This document shows positions 45,101-51,935 of a DNA stretch of 64,000 nucleotides, one piece after another; position 1 is the stretch's first letter; each line of letters starts with the position of its first letter. Source of the DNA: Zygaena filipendulae (lineage: Eukaryota > Arthropoda > Insecta > Lepidoptera > Zygaenidae); NCBI GenBank assembly GCA_907165275.2, contig OU015663.1:6026501-6090500 (forward strand). Direction: 5' to 3'. The notes beneath the pieces were generated by a model. That model did no database searches, was not told the origin of the DNA, and was given only the letters and a program-made list of their open reading frames with translations. Position numbers and translations under genes: made by a program.

Positions 45101-47547
45101 AAGTTTAAAAAACTTACAACTTGTTTTATGTTATTTTAGGATACATAGCTGTTTTTAGACTTTTATTATGAAAAAGGAATAATATTAATTATGAATTTGC
45201 TTGTTTTTTTATATTTAACGAATAAAATAAGGTGGACGCGAATTACTACATCGAATTTACAAAACTTCCACTTTGCGTCCGCAATGGACGCAAACTATAC
45301 CTACGTGGGATAATAATAAACCAAATTGCGTCCACCATTTTCGTTAAATACAATTGACTTAGTTGTAAAAATAATTTAAAATGTATTGATTCATTATTAT
45401 TATTGTATATTATTTATTAAGACTACGTGTTCAATTTTTAAATCAAATGAGTAATTTGTTTCATTCTTATTTTTTTTTTCTATTTAAGATGAGTTCTTTG
45501 CAGACAAGAATAGAAGAAGGAAAAGAGACATACACAGAAGACGATTTAAAGAAAGCATTAAAGGAAATTCGAGAGAAGAATAAATTGATGACATATATGC
45601 AAAGAATATGCTATTCCCAAGACCACAATATTGGACAAAGTCAGTGGGCGCAGACCAGATGGAGTAAAGAAACCAGTACCAGAACCAGCGCTAGGAGTAG
45701 ATAGTGAATAGTTGAATGGCTTCTTAACTGTTGTTTTTTGTTGGATACTGTTCAGAAAATAATTCCCAGGTCAAAAGTGGTTTAAAAATGTGGAGCGTAT
45801 CAATAAAGCTAGCGCCCAAGTTACAGAAGAGTCAATTAGATTGTGGCTTAGAGAATTAGAGGAATATTTGGATAGTATACACCAAAAAGATATTTTAAGA
45901 ATTTTTAATGGGGACGAAAGTGGTTTCGATCTTGCCCAAAGACAGGCAAAGTTTTAGGTCCAAGAGAGTTCAAAAACTTATACCAAATAAAGCCTACTTG
46001 GCTTGAAAAAATGAAAAAGAAGACATTGCGACAGTATCAGATACTATGTGTCCACCTTGTATCATGTTTACCAAGAGCTGTAGTGAATAGTATGCATCAA
46101 GAATGGTGCTTAGGCAGATCGGAGTCAGGTTGGATGAGAGGAGATAAATAAATATTCTTTGAATACCAATGAGTTTCACAACTAGGTAGTGGAAAATAAC
46201 ATCAAAAACCCAGTGCTTTTGCTGGTAGATGGGCATAAATCGCTTATCGCAAAGTATGTCCTTAATATTAAGTAAGATGAAAAAAACACCTATTTTTGAA
46301 AGCTCTTTTTAAAGTGATGTTTTTAATGATAGTAATGTTGTTTTATAATATTTATATTCTTAAATAAAGAAATTGTTAAAATACAATCTTTCTTTACAAA
46401 TTCTTAAGAATTGATATTCTTTTTTCCTCCTATATTTCTTTTTTAAGCTGGTGGACGCTAAATGGTCCATGGGTGGACGCAATTTGGATTTTGTGGACGC
46501 AAAGTGGGTAAAATGCCTAATTCTGAAGTTTATCTATTTAAAAAAAAAACACAACATGTTTCGAACAAAACTGAAAGTTAATCTTAAAATAGACTATATA
46601 ATGAACACATTACATAAATTTTTTATAGAAATTAGTGCTGGGATATTTTTACTATCGCCGTCAAACTTGCCAACTGCACTAAATGGACGCGAACAGGCGA
46701 AATGACCCTACCTACCTATATTGTGATTACAACTTAGTATGGCAATATTTCCGAAGCTTATTTATTACCTACATGTGTAGGTATTTCCAAAAAGGAAGAA
46801 AAGTAGGTACCCATACCTACCCGTCATATTTTTTTAATAAAAGTATATTAATTATTATAGCTCAAACTGCTTATTAGAACGGTGTTATGCGATAATGTCT
46901 GAGCATAATTATTGTTATTATATTATTATTAAAACATATTACAGTAAAATTAAATTATACCAAGTAAGCACTTACTTATTATAATTTTAATGAGGTGATT
47001 ATGTTCTTTTTATTCATATTTATTAAACGTTTTTTTTTATAATACTTAATAAATTAAACGTCTTCAAATTATAGGTATGTAAGTTTTATTATAATAATGT
47101 CAAATATACAACATAATCCTATTTTCTTTAATTATTTAAATACCTTTTACCTACGTCTACGTAAATGTAAGCAAGGTAGCAAGTATATTATCTAGGTAAT
47201 TTATTGGTTGGTTTTCAGATTTTAATAAGTATTCTCACCTGATTCAATTCAATAAAAAAAATCATATGTAAACACCATTTGAACTGTGAATTAATAATAA
47301 CAGTATACAAAAACCAAAACGATATGACAAAAATCTTCACACCCCGACAAATCTTGCCAGATGCACGACTCATAATAATGGGTGGCCAAACACGTATATT
47401 CTTACAATAAAATCAACGTAGCTTTGTAATTTGTTGATATATAAAAATACATTTAAAACTCACCGTGTCCAAACAATCCGTTACGACTAAAATAAAATTT
47501 AACATAACCACTATTACAGCGCACGACAACAACACATAATTAGCCAT
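20001..47547 (-). CDS. Secreted-type flavin-dependent monooxygenase (FMO-C), 8 exons
   Basis: Coding exons in transcription order are 47547-47464, 37427-37231, 32531-32393, 27297-27126, 26645-26373, 23136-22976, 21006-20863 and 20204-20001. All are GT-AG and in frame, giving 457 residues. Residues 1-28 form a signal peptide. The FAD motif GAGYSG is at 38-43, the FMO signature FNGTIIHSHDY at 196-206, the NADPH motif GAGPSG at 221-226, and FCTGY near 286-290. NNT directly after the predicted cleavage region and NLT and NYT further on are possible glycosylation sites. The gene is very long because its introns (about 10.0 kb for the first, then 4.7 and 5.1 kb) carry LINEs, MITEs and a pogo-like transposon. 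Exon sizes mirror FMO-B. The likely role is extracellular N- or S-oxygenation; the substrate is unknown. Confidence 0.9.
20489..20690 (+). mobile_element. CTAG-ended repeat (Helitron-like) in FMO-C intron 7
   Basis: It begins TCTATACTAATATTATAAAG and ends gcgggtgaaactgcgcgggacagCTAG|T in pieces seen elsewhere (for example 59545-59746). The hairpin lies just before CTAG. Confidence 0.6.
20697..20800 (-). repeat. tRNA-derived SINE fragment
   Basis: On the minus strand the order is A-box-like aattcagttggtctagtg, then ccgctacgccaggtg, then a B box ggttcgattcccg. This is a tRNA-like head without a convincing cloverleaf, so a SINE rather than a tRNA gene. Confidence 0.55.
21143..22426. mobile_element. 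TIR element enclosing a jockey-type RT fragment
   Basis: The ends are a perfect 21-base inverted repeat beginning AGGCGCTGTCTCCACGAGCG (21143-21163 and 22406-22426). Further in, both arms are rich in gcggcgat, gacgata and cgccgcgata motifs. A CTAA/TA-like string adjoins each end, but a clean target duplication cannot be fixed. The centre (about 21347-22250) is GC-rich LINE sequence unlike the arms. It lies in FMO-C intron 6. Confidence 0.75.
21347..21896 (+). pseudogene. Jockey-clade reverse transcriptase fragment
   Basis: LYADDAAYYTSS is the RT catalytic YADD box. After a frameshift near 21400-21430 come PDWLSKWRLSVN, KYLGVTLDRRLT, YKTYIRPRLTYAAPAWY and PRYVRNSVIQRDL, ending at a stop at 21894-21896. 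This order is typical of the RT C-terminal half of jockey-like non-LTR elements. The upstream RT and endonuclease are missing. Confidence 0.75.
23404..23618 (+). mobile_element. Helitron-like element, TCACGTG family, copy 1
   Basis: It starts A|TCACGTGTCACGTTGTTTGT and ends cgcggatgaaatcgcggggg-tcagCTAG|T, where CCGCG/CGCGG can form the terminal hairpin. Four further copies with the same start lie at 25038, 25268, 48136 and 48397, all in this orientation. Confidence 0.7.
24140..24345 (-). repeat. CTAG-type repeat, reverse orientation
   Basis: It starts aaCTAGctaacccgcgcggt and continues cggagttcccgcgggaattt, ccttcctcatgaatcactct and aaaatccgttgcgtaatttt. The same subfamily is at 44400 and 63560. 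Confidence 0.6.
24555..24761 (+). repeat. CTAG-ended repeat (Helitron-like)
   Basis: It contains gttactctttaacgcaaaat, ctactggatggatttaaatg, ggaattcccgcgggaactct and cgcgggtgaaaccgcggggc-acaaCTAG|T. Confidence 0.6.
25038..25252 (+). mobile_element. Helitron-like element, TCACGTG family, copy 2
   Basis: It is nearly identical to copy 1 from A|TCACGTGTCACG to CTAG|T and is followed at once by copy 3. Confidence 0.7.
25268..25440 (+). mobile_element. Helitron-like element, TCACGTG family, copy 3 (end lost)
   Basis: The start and first 60 bases match copies 1 and 2. The right end has decayed to cagctat and runs into another CTAG-family remnant (about 25441-25580). Confidence 0.6.
27697..28862 (-). 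mobile_element. CR1/jockey-group LINE, 5' truncated
   Basis: On the minus strand an RT C-terminal frame is followed by an AT-rich 3' UTR and a tail of AAATA-type repeats (27697-27722, seen as ttatttatttatttatttat on +). The 3' end includes tgcaataaaggatt, also found near 40905. It lies in FMO-C intron 3, in the same orientation as the gene. Confidence 0.7.
28152..28838 (-). pseudogene. LINE reverse transcriptase C-terminal part (228 aa)
   Basis: The open frame contains LGIYLDNTLSWTTQI, SRKLYAAVGALRRLQNF, LLLPILDYADTCYP, LERLQNLCIRFIFG and KATLMWNSLPLDIRS. This is the RT thumb and C-terminal region shared by CR1 and jockey-group LINEs. The catalytic YADD part is missing, so it is a fragment of an element, though still open. 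Confidence 0.7.
29480..29730 (-). repeat. tRNA-derived SINE
   Basis: Minus-strand order: A box cggcgcagcggtcacc, about 30 bases, then a B box ggttccggggttgattccct, then a non-tRNA body. It lies in FMO-C intron 3. Confidence 0.6.
30750..30838 (+). repeat. 'ACCGACTTCC' repeat with a 37-base T run
   Basis: aaccgacttccaaaaaggag, then gaggttctatgttcgattg, then a run of T from 30802 to 30838. The aaccgacttcc motif also forms the ends of the MITEs at 31640-32038 and 33365/36290. The T run length may vary between individuals or assemblies. Confidence 0.65.
30874..31405. repeat. Tandem duplication, about 274-bp unit, two copies
   Basis: Both units contain tttttttgtttgaaagggg-type sequence, gatctgatgatgggatcttg, gagggaactcttcaaaaatt, tatagtaaatcgtt and aagaagtggaactgatgatg in the same order. 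A reverse-oriented relative lies at 36360-36500. Confidence 0.75.
31640..32038. mobile_element. Hairpin MITE, ACCGACTTCC family (about 400 bp)
   Basis: The left arm begins aaaattaaaaccgacttcca and runs past taatattattattggtttgt and gctaccactgatcggt. The right arm is its near-perfect reverse complement, ending tggaagtcggttttaatttt. The arms are about 140-155 bases each. The two mirrored open frames here are by-products of the palindrome. Confidence 0.8.
33610..36158 (+). mobile_element. R1-clade non-LTR retrotransposon, 5' truncated
   Basis: It starts inside the endonuclease domain, ends in a 31-base A tail (36128-36158), and is flanked by the 8-base direct repeat GTTAGTAC (33602-33609 and 36159-36166). 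A 19-base unit (gagttctggagggggtgga) is duplicated at the 5' junction. It sits in FMO-C intron 2, antisense to the gene. The flanks and long tail suggest a fairly recent insertion. Confidence 0.85.
33644..35743 (+). pseudogene. R1-type ORF2: endonuclease end, RT, zinc knuckle
   Basis: A 614-codon frame (33644-35488) holds the tail of the endonuclease (TLSDHLYIRFDLS) and a full RT with FGFREGRSTIDAIQRV, SLDIANAFNSLPW, GVPQGSVLGPLLW and YADDTLVV, the pattern of the R1 clade. After RSMALYG (about 35460) the expected next 150-200 residues are absent. The C-terminal zinc-knuckle segment DEDTAQHTLEECSAW follows in another frame, up to the stop near 35743. A deletion has therefore removed the region between RT and knuckle and shifted the frame, so the copy is dead. 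Confidence 0.8.
36360..36500 (-). repeat. Reverse-oriented relative of the 30.9-31.4 kb duplicated repeat
   Basis: gaagagttccctcgatttct, ccaagattccaagattagat and taccctttcaaacagaaaaa are reverse-complement matches to the units at 30874-31405. Confidence 0.6.
43086..44288. repeat. Tandem duplication, 592-bp period, two copies
   Basis: Each copy starts tagtacattgttatcc, passes gcttttcattacgaatgcaa, gatcggatagtcgcttgaca, ccggctagctattcagccag and cgcgctggctgtatagaaag, and ends gagcatgagtaatgaaa or gagtatgagtaatgaaa. The copies are nearly identical except for one inserted piece in copy 2 (gcccgagcgtagcgagggca) near 43735-43765. Each starts with an internal inverted repeat. Confidence 0.85.
44400..44580 (-). 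repeat. CTAG-type repeat, reverse orientation
   Basis: gaCTAGctgtctcccgcggt, gagttcccgcgggaattcca, ctttaatcactctatctatt and gcgaacagacagacaaacgc match the subfamily at 24140-24345. Confidence 0.65.
44610..44800 (+). repeat. tRNA-derived SINE
   Basis: It has an A box ttagtgtagtggttagcgg, a stem-like acctggctgctacgccaggt and a B box agattcgattcccg. The segment resembles a tRNA but lacks matching acceptor and T stems, and it continues into a non-tRNA body, so it is a SINE head rather than a functional tRNA. Confidence 0.6.
44823..46708 (+). mobile_element. Pogo/Tigger-like DNA transposon (1.9 kb)
   Basis: The ends are a perfect 26-base inverted repeat beginning GGGTCATTTCGCCTGTTCGC (44823-44848 and 46683-46708), flanked on both sides by TA (44821-44822 and 46709-46710), the target site of Tc1/mariner/pogo elements. 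Both ends carry several GTGGACGC/GCGTCCAC motifs (about 44845-44875, 45230-45340 and 46445-46505) that may be transposase-binding sites. It lies in FMO-C intron 1. Confidence 0.85.
45489..46250 (+). pseudogene. Broken pogo-like transposase with psq-type HTH
   Basis: The frame from ATG 45489 contains YTEDDLKKALKEIREKN, typical of the Psq helix-turn-helix at the N-terminus of pogo/Tigger/jerky transposases. A shift near 45605 moves the rest of that domain (ending in VSGRRPDGVKKP) to another frame, followed by a stop. Further on, disrupted frames show FKNVERINKASAQVTE, a catalytic-type NGDESGF (about 45908-45928) and VLLLVDGHKS (about 46213-46243), the usual positions of the first two DDE/D aspartates. 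Multiple stops mark it as dead. Confidence 0.7.
47464..47547 (-). CDS. Signal-peptide exon of FMO-C
   Basis: This 84-base exon encodes 28 residues starting MANYVLLSCAVIVVMLNFIL, a classic hydrophobic signal, and ends ACG|GTGAGT in phase 0. The next exon starts at 37427 after ttgtatattccag, also phase 0, giving NNTRHVCVIGAG. The 10-kb gap makes this a prediction, but length, phase and position match the FMO-B signal exon (87 bases). Confidence 0.8.
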
Positions 47548-48135
47548 TTTTTATTTAAAACTAATTTATATACCTAAGTTATTTATTTCAAGTTTGACCA
47601 CATTTGTTGTTTTTTAATATTTATTTTTAAATTAACGTGTTTATGTACCTACACAAGTTATGAGAATATAGTAGGCTAGCCAGTAGCCACCTGCACGACG
47701 TACGGCGTCGTATTGCTGCTTCGCCAGAATGCAGGAGCTAACAAATGAGAATGGACAGAAGTAGGGATCAGAAGGCCTTGGCCATAGAAGCTCACTGACT
47801 AATTCTAAGTACAATGGAACAAAAAATGTACAAGGGAATAAATACAAACTTTACCTACTGACTACTGTGAAATTGAGTTGTCCGCTTCAATCCTTTTTTA
47901 TCTATCTAACAGAGGAAAGTTATTAAAAGTTTGCATTTATTACACAAGAATTGTGATCTGCATGAAAGTGAAAACGCTACTAGAAATAGGTAGGTAGGTA
48001 TTTTGAATCAAATGAATGTGGCATTTTAAATATATTTCATCTTAGTTAAAAACTCAACTGCTGAGCATAGGTACCTACCTACTATAGAGTATAGGCTAGT
48101 AGATAATATCTTCTTATCTTATCTAATATAATAAA

Positions 48136-48369
48136 TCACGTGTCACGTTGTTTGTCCGCGATGGACTCCGAAACTATTGAACGGATTTTGATAAAATTTT
48201 GTAACCATTCATAAAATGGTCCAACTTAAAATATAGGATAGTTTTTATCCCGGAATTCCCGCGGGAACTCCAGAACTCAGGGGTACAAAGAAGGACGTAG
48301 AGTACTTTTTCCCGGAATTCCCGCGGGAACTTCGAAATTACCGCGGATGAAATCGCGGGGGACAGCTAG
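48136..48369 (+). mobile_element. Helitron-like element, TCACGTG family, copy 4
   Basis: It runs from A|TCACGTGTCACGTTGTTTGT to gacagCTAG|T with the CCGCG-gatgaaat-CGCGG hairpin before the end. It is nearly identical to copies 20 kb away in FMO-C introns. Confidence 0.7.
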
Positions 48370-48396
48370 TCTTATCTTCTTCTTAATATATATAAA

Positions 48397-48681
48397 TCAC
48401 GTGTCACGTTGTTTGTCCGCGATGGACTTCGAAACTACTGAACGGATTTTGATAAAATTTTGTAACCATTTATAATATGGTCCAACTTAAAAAATAGGAT
48501 AGTTTTTATCCCGGAATTCCTGCGGGAACTCCGGAATTAATGCGGGGAACAGCTAATCACCGTAAACTACTGTCAGGGGTAATAGGTACAAAGATGGACA
48601 TACTTAGAGTACTTACTTTTTTCCCGAAATTACCGCGGGAACTCCGAAATTACCGCGGATGAAATCGTGGGGGACAGCTAG
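48397..48681 (+). mobile_element. Helitron-like element, TCACGTG family, copy 5
   Basis: It has the same start as copy 4, 27 bases downstream of copy 4's end. An internal ggggaacagctaatc at about 48544 looks like a first, decayed end, so this copy may have gained a new 3' end. Confidence 0.65.
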
Positions 48682-48901
48682 TAGTATTATATTTTCTGTG
48701 GTATAGGTAATGTAAACTAAACTTTTGATGAAATTTGCCCTAAACCAATAAGATGCAGTCTTTTTAGATATCTTAGTTTCGATATTTAAAATCACTCCAA
48801 TATTAGATACTAACTACAACTAGTACGCACGCGGTTTCACCTGCATGAACTGCCGACCCTATGCCGACCCCATGCCGAGTAATGTCAATTTATTTAAAAC
48901 T

Positions 48902-49100
48902 AGCTGTTCCCAGCGGTTTCACCCGCGTTAATTTAGGAGTTCCCGCGGGAATTCCGGGATAAAAACTACCCTATGTCCTTCTGTGTAGGTACACCTGACA
49001 ACGTGTATGCAAAATTTCATGATGATCGGTTGAGCCGTTAAGGCGTGAAAGCGTAACAGACAGACAGAGTTAGATACTTTCGCATTTATAATATTAGTAG
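48902..49100 (-). repeat. CTAG-type repeat, reverse orientation
   Basis: CTAGctgttcccagcggttt, cacccgcgttaatttaggag, ccgggataaaaactacccta and gcatttataatattagtaga mark a near-full copy. Confidence 0.65.
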
Positions 49101-49572
49101 ATTCAGTAGATTAGAGGGGTTGACTTTTAATGGCGATAACTAAAGACTTTTTTGCAACATCCCAATTCAATGAAACAAAGTCTAACTTTCGCTTCTAGCT
49201 CAGCTTAATTTATCTGAGAAAACCGCATAACATCCATACAGCAGTTTTGGAGGTTAACGTGAATAGATAATCCAAAATTACAAACTTACAATAGGTAGGT
49301 ACTATTATATGTATACAAACTTTAACTCCTTATAAAATATAGGTATAGGATGTCAGGTTAGACGAGAAACGTAGGTACCTATTAAAAGAGGGCGTTCAGT
49401 ATTCGATTCTCGTCACAAATAGGTAGGTTCCATGGTATATCTATGAAAATAAACGAATATTGAGCGACAAGTAGGTAGCCGATGCGCTGACGAATCATAC
49501 TCTTAACAAGTCTGAGAAATTCATTTCGAGACTCATCTCTCAGTCTCAACTCGGCAGATTACTTTTAGACCT

Positions 49573-49828
49573 TAAGGGCGGCGCCACAGCCACGGCCGCG
49601 GCGGTGGCGAGCTCTGATAGCTGTGGCCTACTTCTTATTTTGTCTACCATTTGTTTTTGCCGCCACCGCCGCCGCCACCAACGCCGTGGCTGTGGTCAAG
49701 GGGTAAGGGCGGCGCCACAGCCACAGCTCGCGTCGCTGATAGCTGTGGCCTACTTCTTATGTTGTGTACCCAGTTTTTGCCGCTACCGCCGCCGCCAGCG
49801 CCCCGCCGAGACTGTGGCTAAGGGGTAA
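49573..49828. repeat. Two tandem GC-rich palindromic units (about 130 bp each)
   Basis: Each unit begins gggcggcgccacagccac and ends with a mirrored gtggctgtggtcaagggg or ctgtggctaaggggtaaggg. The middle (gatagctgtggcctacttct) is conserved. Each unit thus has its own inverted ends, like small MITEs in tandem, in sharp contrast to the AT-rich surroundings. Confidence 0.65.
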
Positions 49829-49894
49829 GGGTATCCATCTACACAGTAAAGCGGTAAAGCACACTAGCCAAAATATTCCGAGAAAACAGGGACC

Positions 49895-50009
49895 GTATTT
49901 TTGAATCGTTCGAATTACTTTGCGCAAACGGAATTGAGAAAATAATGAGCACTCGCTTGCGAATCTTGCGATTCCGTGTGCATAAGTAATTCGAACGATT
50001 GAAAAATAC
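49895..50009. mobile_element. Small inverted-repeat element (115 bp)
   Basis: gtatttttgaatcgttcgaa-ttactt at the left is mirrored by aagtaa-ttcgaacgattgaaaaatac at the right. It is non-coding. Confidence 0.6.
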
Positions 50010-50661
50010 CTATCTACGTGTCTAGGCTTTAAACTTTTACGCGAAGCTTAAATGCCTATAGATACTAATGGGGATTCTTGGTAGTCAACCACCCAGTGGC
50101 TGTGGTCAGCGTAGGTACCCCACAGGGTAGGTATGTGTGTTCTGTGATACGGGCGATCGCGGTTCAATAGATCTTGACTTGAAGTCTTGACTTCAGTCTT
50201 GACATAGGCTTTTTTTGGAGTTTATTCCATAAGAATCGATAGAACAAGCTGAAAGTGTCCAGCTGTAGGCAGCAACGCAATAACTCATCACAATAGCGCT
50301 AGCGTAGGTAGCTAAAGAGAATGAATATCATTGGTGAAATTATTAAAGTACTTTTGATTGGTGACTGCTTCTTCTGAGCTACTTGACTAATGTGCTTCTT
50401 CTTATTCTTCTTTAATAATGGCGTCTATAATAATAATTTGCCGATGACAATGTTATCTCTTCATCTACTTCTTCAATTATGGCGAAACGCCAATGACAAT
50501 GTTAGATTATTCCCCAAGTTAAAACATGGCTCTCTTGAAAACCAGTTTCCTGCTCACGGTCCAAAATAGATGCTGAAAAGTGACTGAAATAAAGAAGACA
50601 AAACGTGACACGCGTGTTTTCGGTACGGCTTTCACTCGTCAACAACCGACTAATGTGCTTA

Positions 50662-50898
50662 CCGCCGCACTCAGAGTCGACTTTAATGATTACTTAGTTA
50701 AGTATAGCTTTTTAAAACAAAACTGCCGCAATCAGACAAGTTTAATAAATTAATGTTAATTGGCATTTAACTAATTAAGTTACATTTCATTAAATGCCAA
50801 TTAACATTAATTTACTGAACGTCTCTGATTGCGGCAGTTTTGTTTTGAAAATCTTTACTTAACTAAGTAATCATTAAAGTCGACTCTGAGTGCGGCGG
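50662..50898. mobile_element. Near-perfect hairpin MITE, copy 2 (237 bp)
   Basis: It has the same length as, and nearly the same sequence as, the copy at 12418-12654, starting CCGCCGCACTCAGAGTCGAC and ending with its inverse. Here both flanks are TTA (50659-50661 and 50899-50901), a clean 3-base target duplication. Confidence 0.85.
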
Positions 50899-51911
50899 TT
50901 AGTTGATAAAACTTCATTTTATAAACTTAAAAAAGAAACGAACAATTCGCGACGTTGAATTGTCATTACATTCAATTAATTTCTTGTAAATTGTACGGTT
51001 GAGAGTTTTTGGCGGGAATCAAAGATAGCGGTTCAATGATTTATTTTCATGTCGATAAAAATTAGTTAAAATTGGATTTTTTTGTATTATACGGTGCTGT
51101 ATTAGGCAATAATTTTCACAGTGACGGTTTTTTATGTGTTCAAGAAGATATATGATATTTCGAACTGATTTCTTCGGTTTCCTCCAAGAGCTCCGAAAAA
51201 GTTCTTGCAAGCTATAGTACCGTGGCTTGCAATTTCAAACCGTACAACGAAGCATTTTAAAAGAAAATACCTACATTGGTCTAATAAATTTTACTTGAAA
51301 CTGGCTAAATGCATTATATGCGAAAATCCATAAAAAAGAAGAAAGAAATTGTAGGGTTGGTTGTGTACCTGACACTGGACTTTTGGCGGGATTTTTAGCT
51401 GAGTGGACGTCAGTTTTATTTCTTTGTTTTGCAAATTAGTTTATCGTGATTATATTGTGTGAATGTGGTGGATTTGCATAACAGTGATCCATTGAATAAA
51501 TAAATAAATAAATAATTAATGATGAACAGTGTGCGGAAACAGTGAAATAAGATGAAATAGGGCGTTCATCGGGAGGTTTTCGTTTTACAAACAACTTCCC
51601 ACAGAGCGTCCTATTAAGGTTCAACTGTGAAGATTTACTGCCAAAAGTTCCAGTAAAGCATCGAAATGCATCTCTTCAATGCATTTTAATGTAAATAACT
51701 TCAGAAGAAGAAATATACCACTGAATTGGCTATATGGACCAAGTTTCCTTCTGCCTTCCCCGAAAGGGGTAAACTATGTGTACCTGACACTGACACCTGT
51801 CGTCTTAAACCTGTGTCAATTGTCAAATTATTTTTGTTTTGAATTTTGCGCAAATGTGGGGATTTCTTTTTTGTAATTTCTAATTATTAATTCCATTGTA
51901 TTGTAGTGTTT

Positions 51912-51935
51912 ATGAATATCGTTAGATATGGATAG
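51912..51935 (+). promoter_or_regulatory. Short upstream ORF overlapping the Ski2 start
   Basis: An ATG at 51912 opens a 7-codon frame that stops at TAG 51933-51935, overlapping the Ski2 ATG at 51928 in a different frame. If the mRNA 5' end lies above 51912, it could lower translation of Ski2. The transcription start is not known. Confidence 0.35.

Larger units (their letters stand above)
37428..47463. other. Intron 1 of FMO-C (about 10 kb)
   Basis: It contains no supported host exon. It holds 'acaggatgtttaacgaagga' type repeats (37550-37760, related to 38449-38560 and 49339-49510), CTAG-family remnants (about 40060-40270), a LINE 3' tail (about 40895-40935), a 592-bp tandem duplication (43086-44288), a CTAG repeat (44400-44580), a SINE (44610-44800) and a pogo-like element (44823-46708). 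In 38000-40050 and 41000-43000 I see only AT-rich unique DNA. Confidence 0.65.
47548..51927. other. Divergent intergenic region between FMO-C and Ski2
   Basis: The 4.4 kb between the two start codons must hold both promoters. It contains two TCACGTG-family Helitron-like copies, a reverse CTAG repeat (48902-49100), two GC-rich tandem palindromic units (49573-49828), a small hairpin element (49895-50009) and a hairpin MITE (50662-50898). Open frames at 49604-49828 and 51019-51876 have no recognisable content. Confidence 0.65.

Noticed and set aside
49604..49828. A 74-codon frame with Cys- and Arg-rich sequence
   Set aside because: It is made of two tandem repeat units and its apparent protein repeats simply follow the DNA repeats; no start context or domain supports it.
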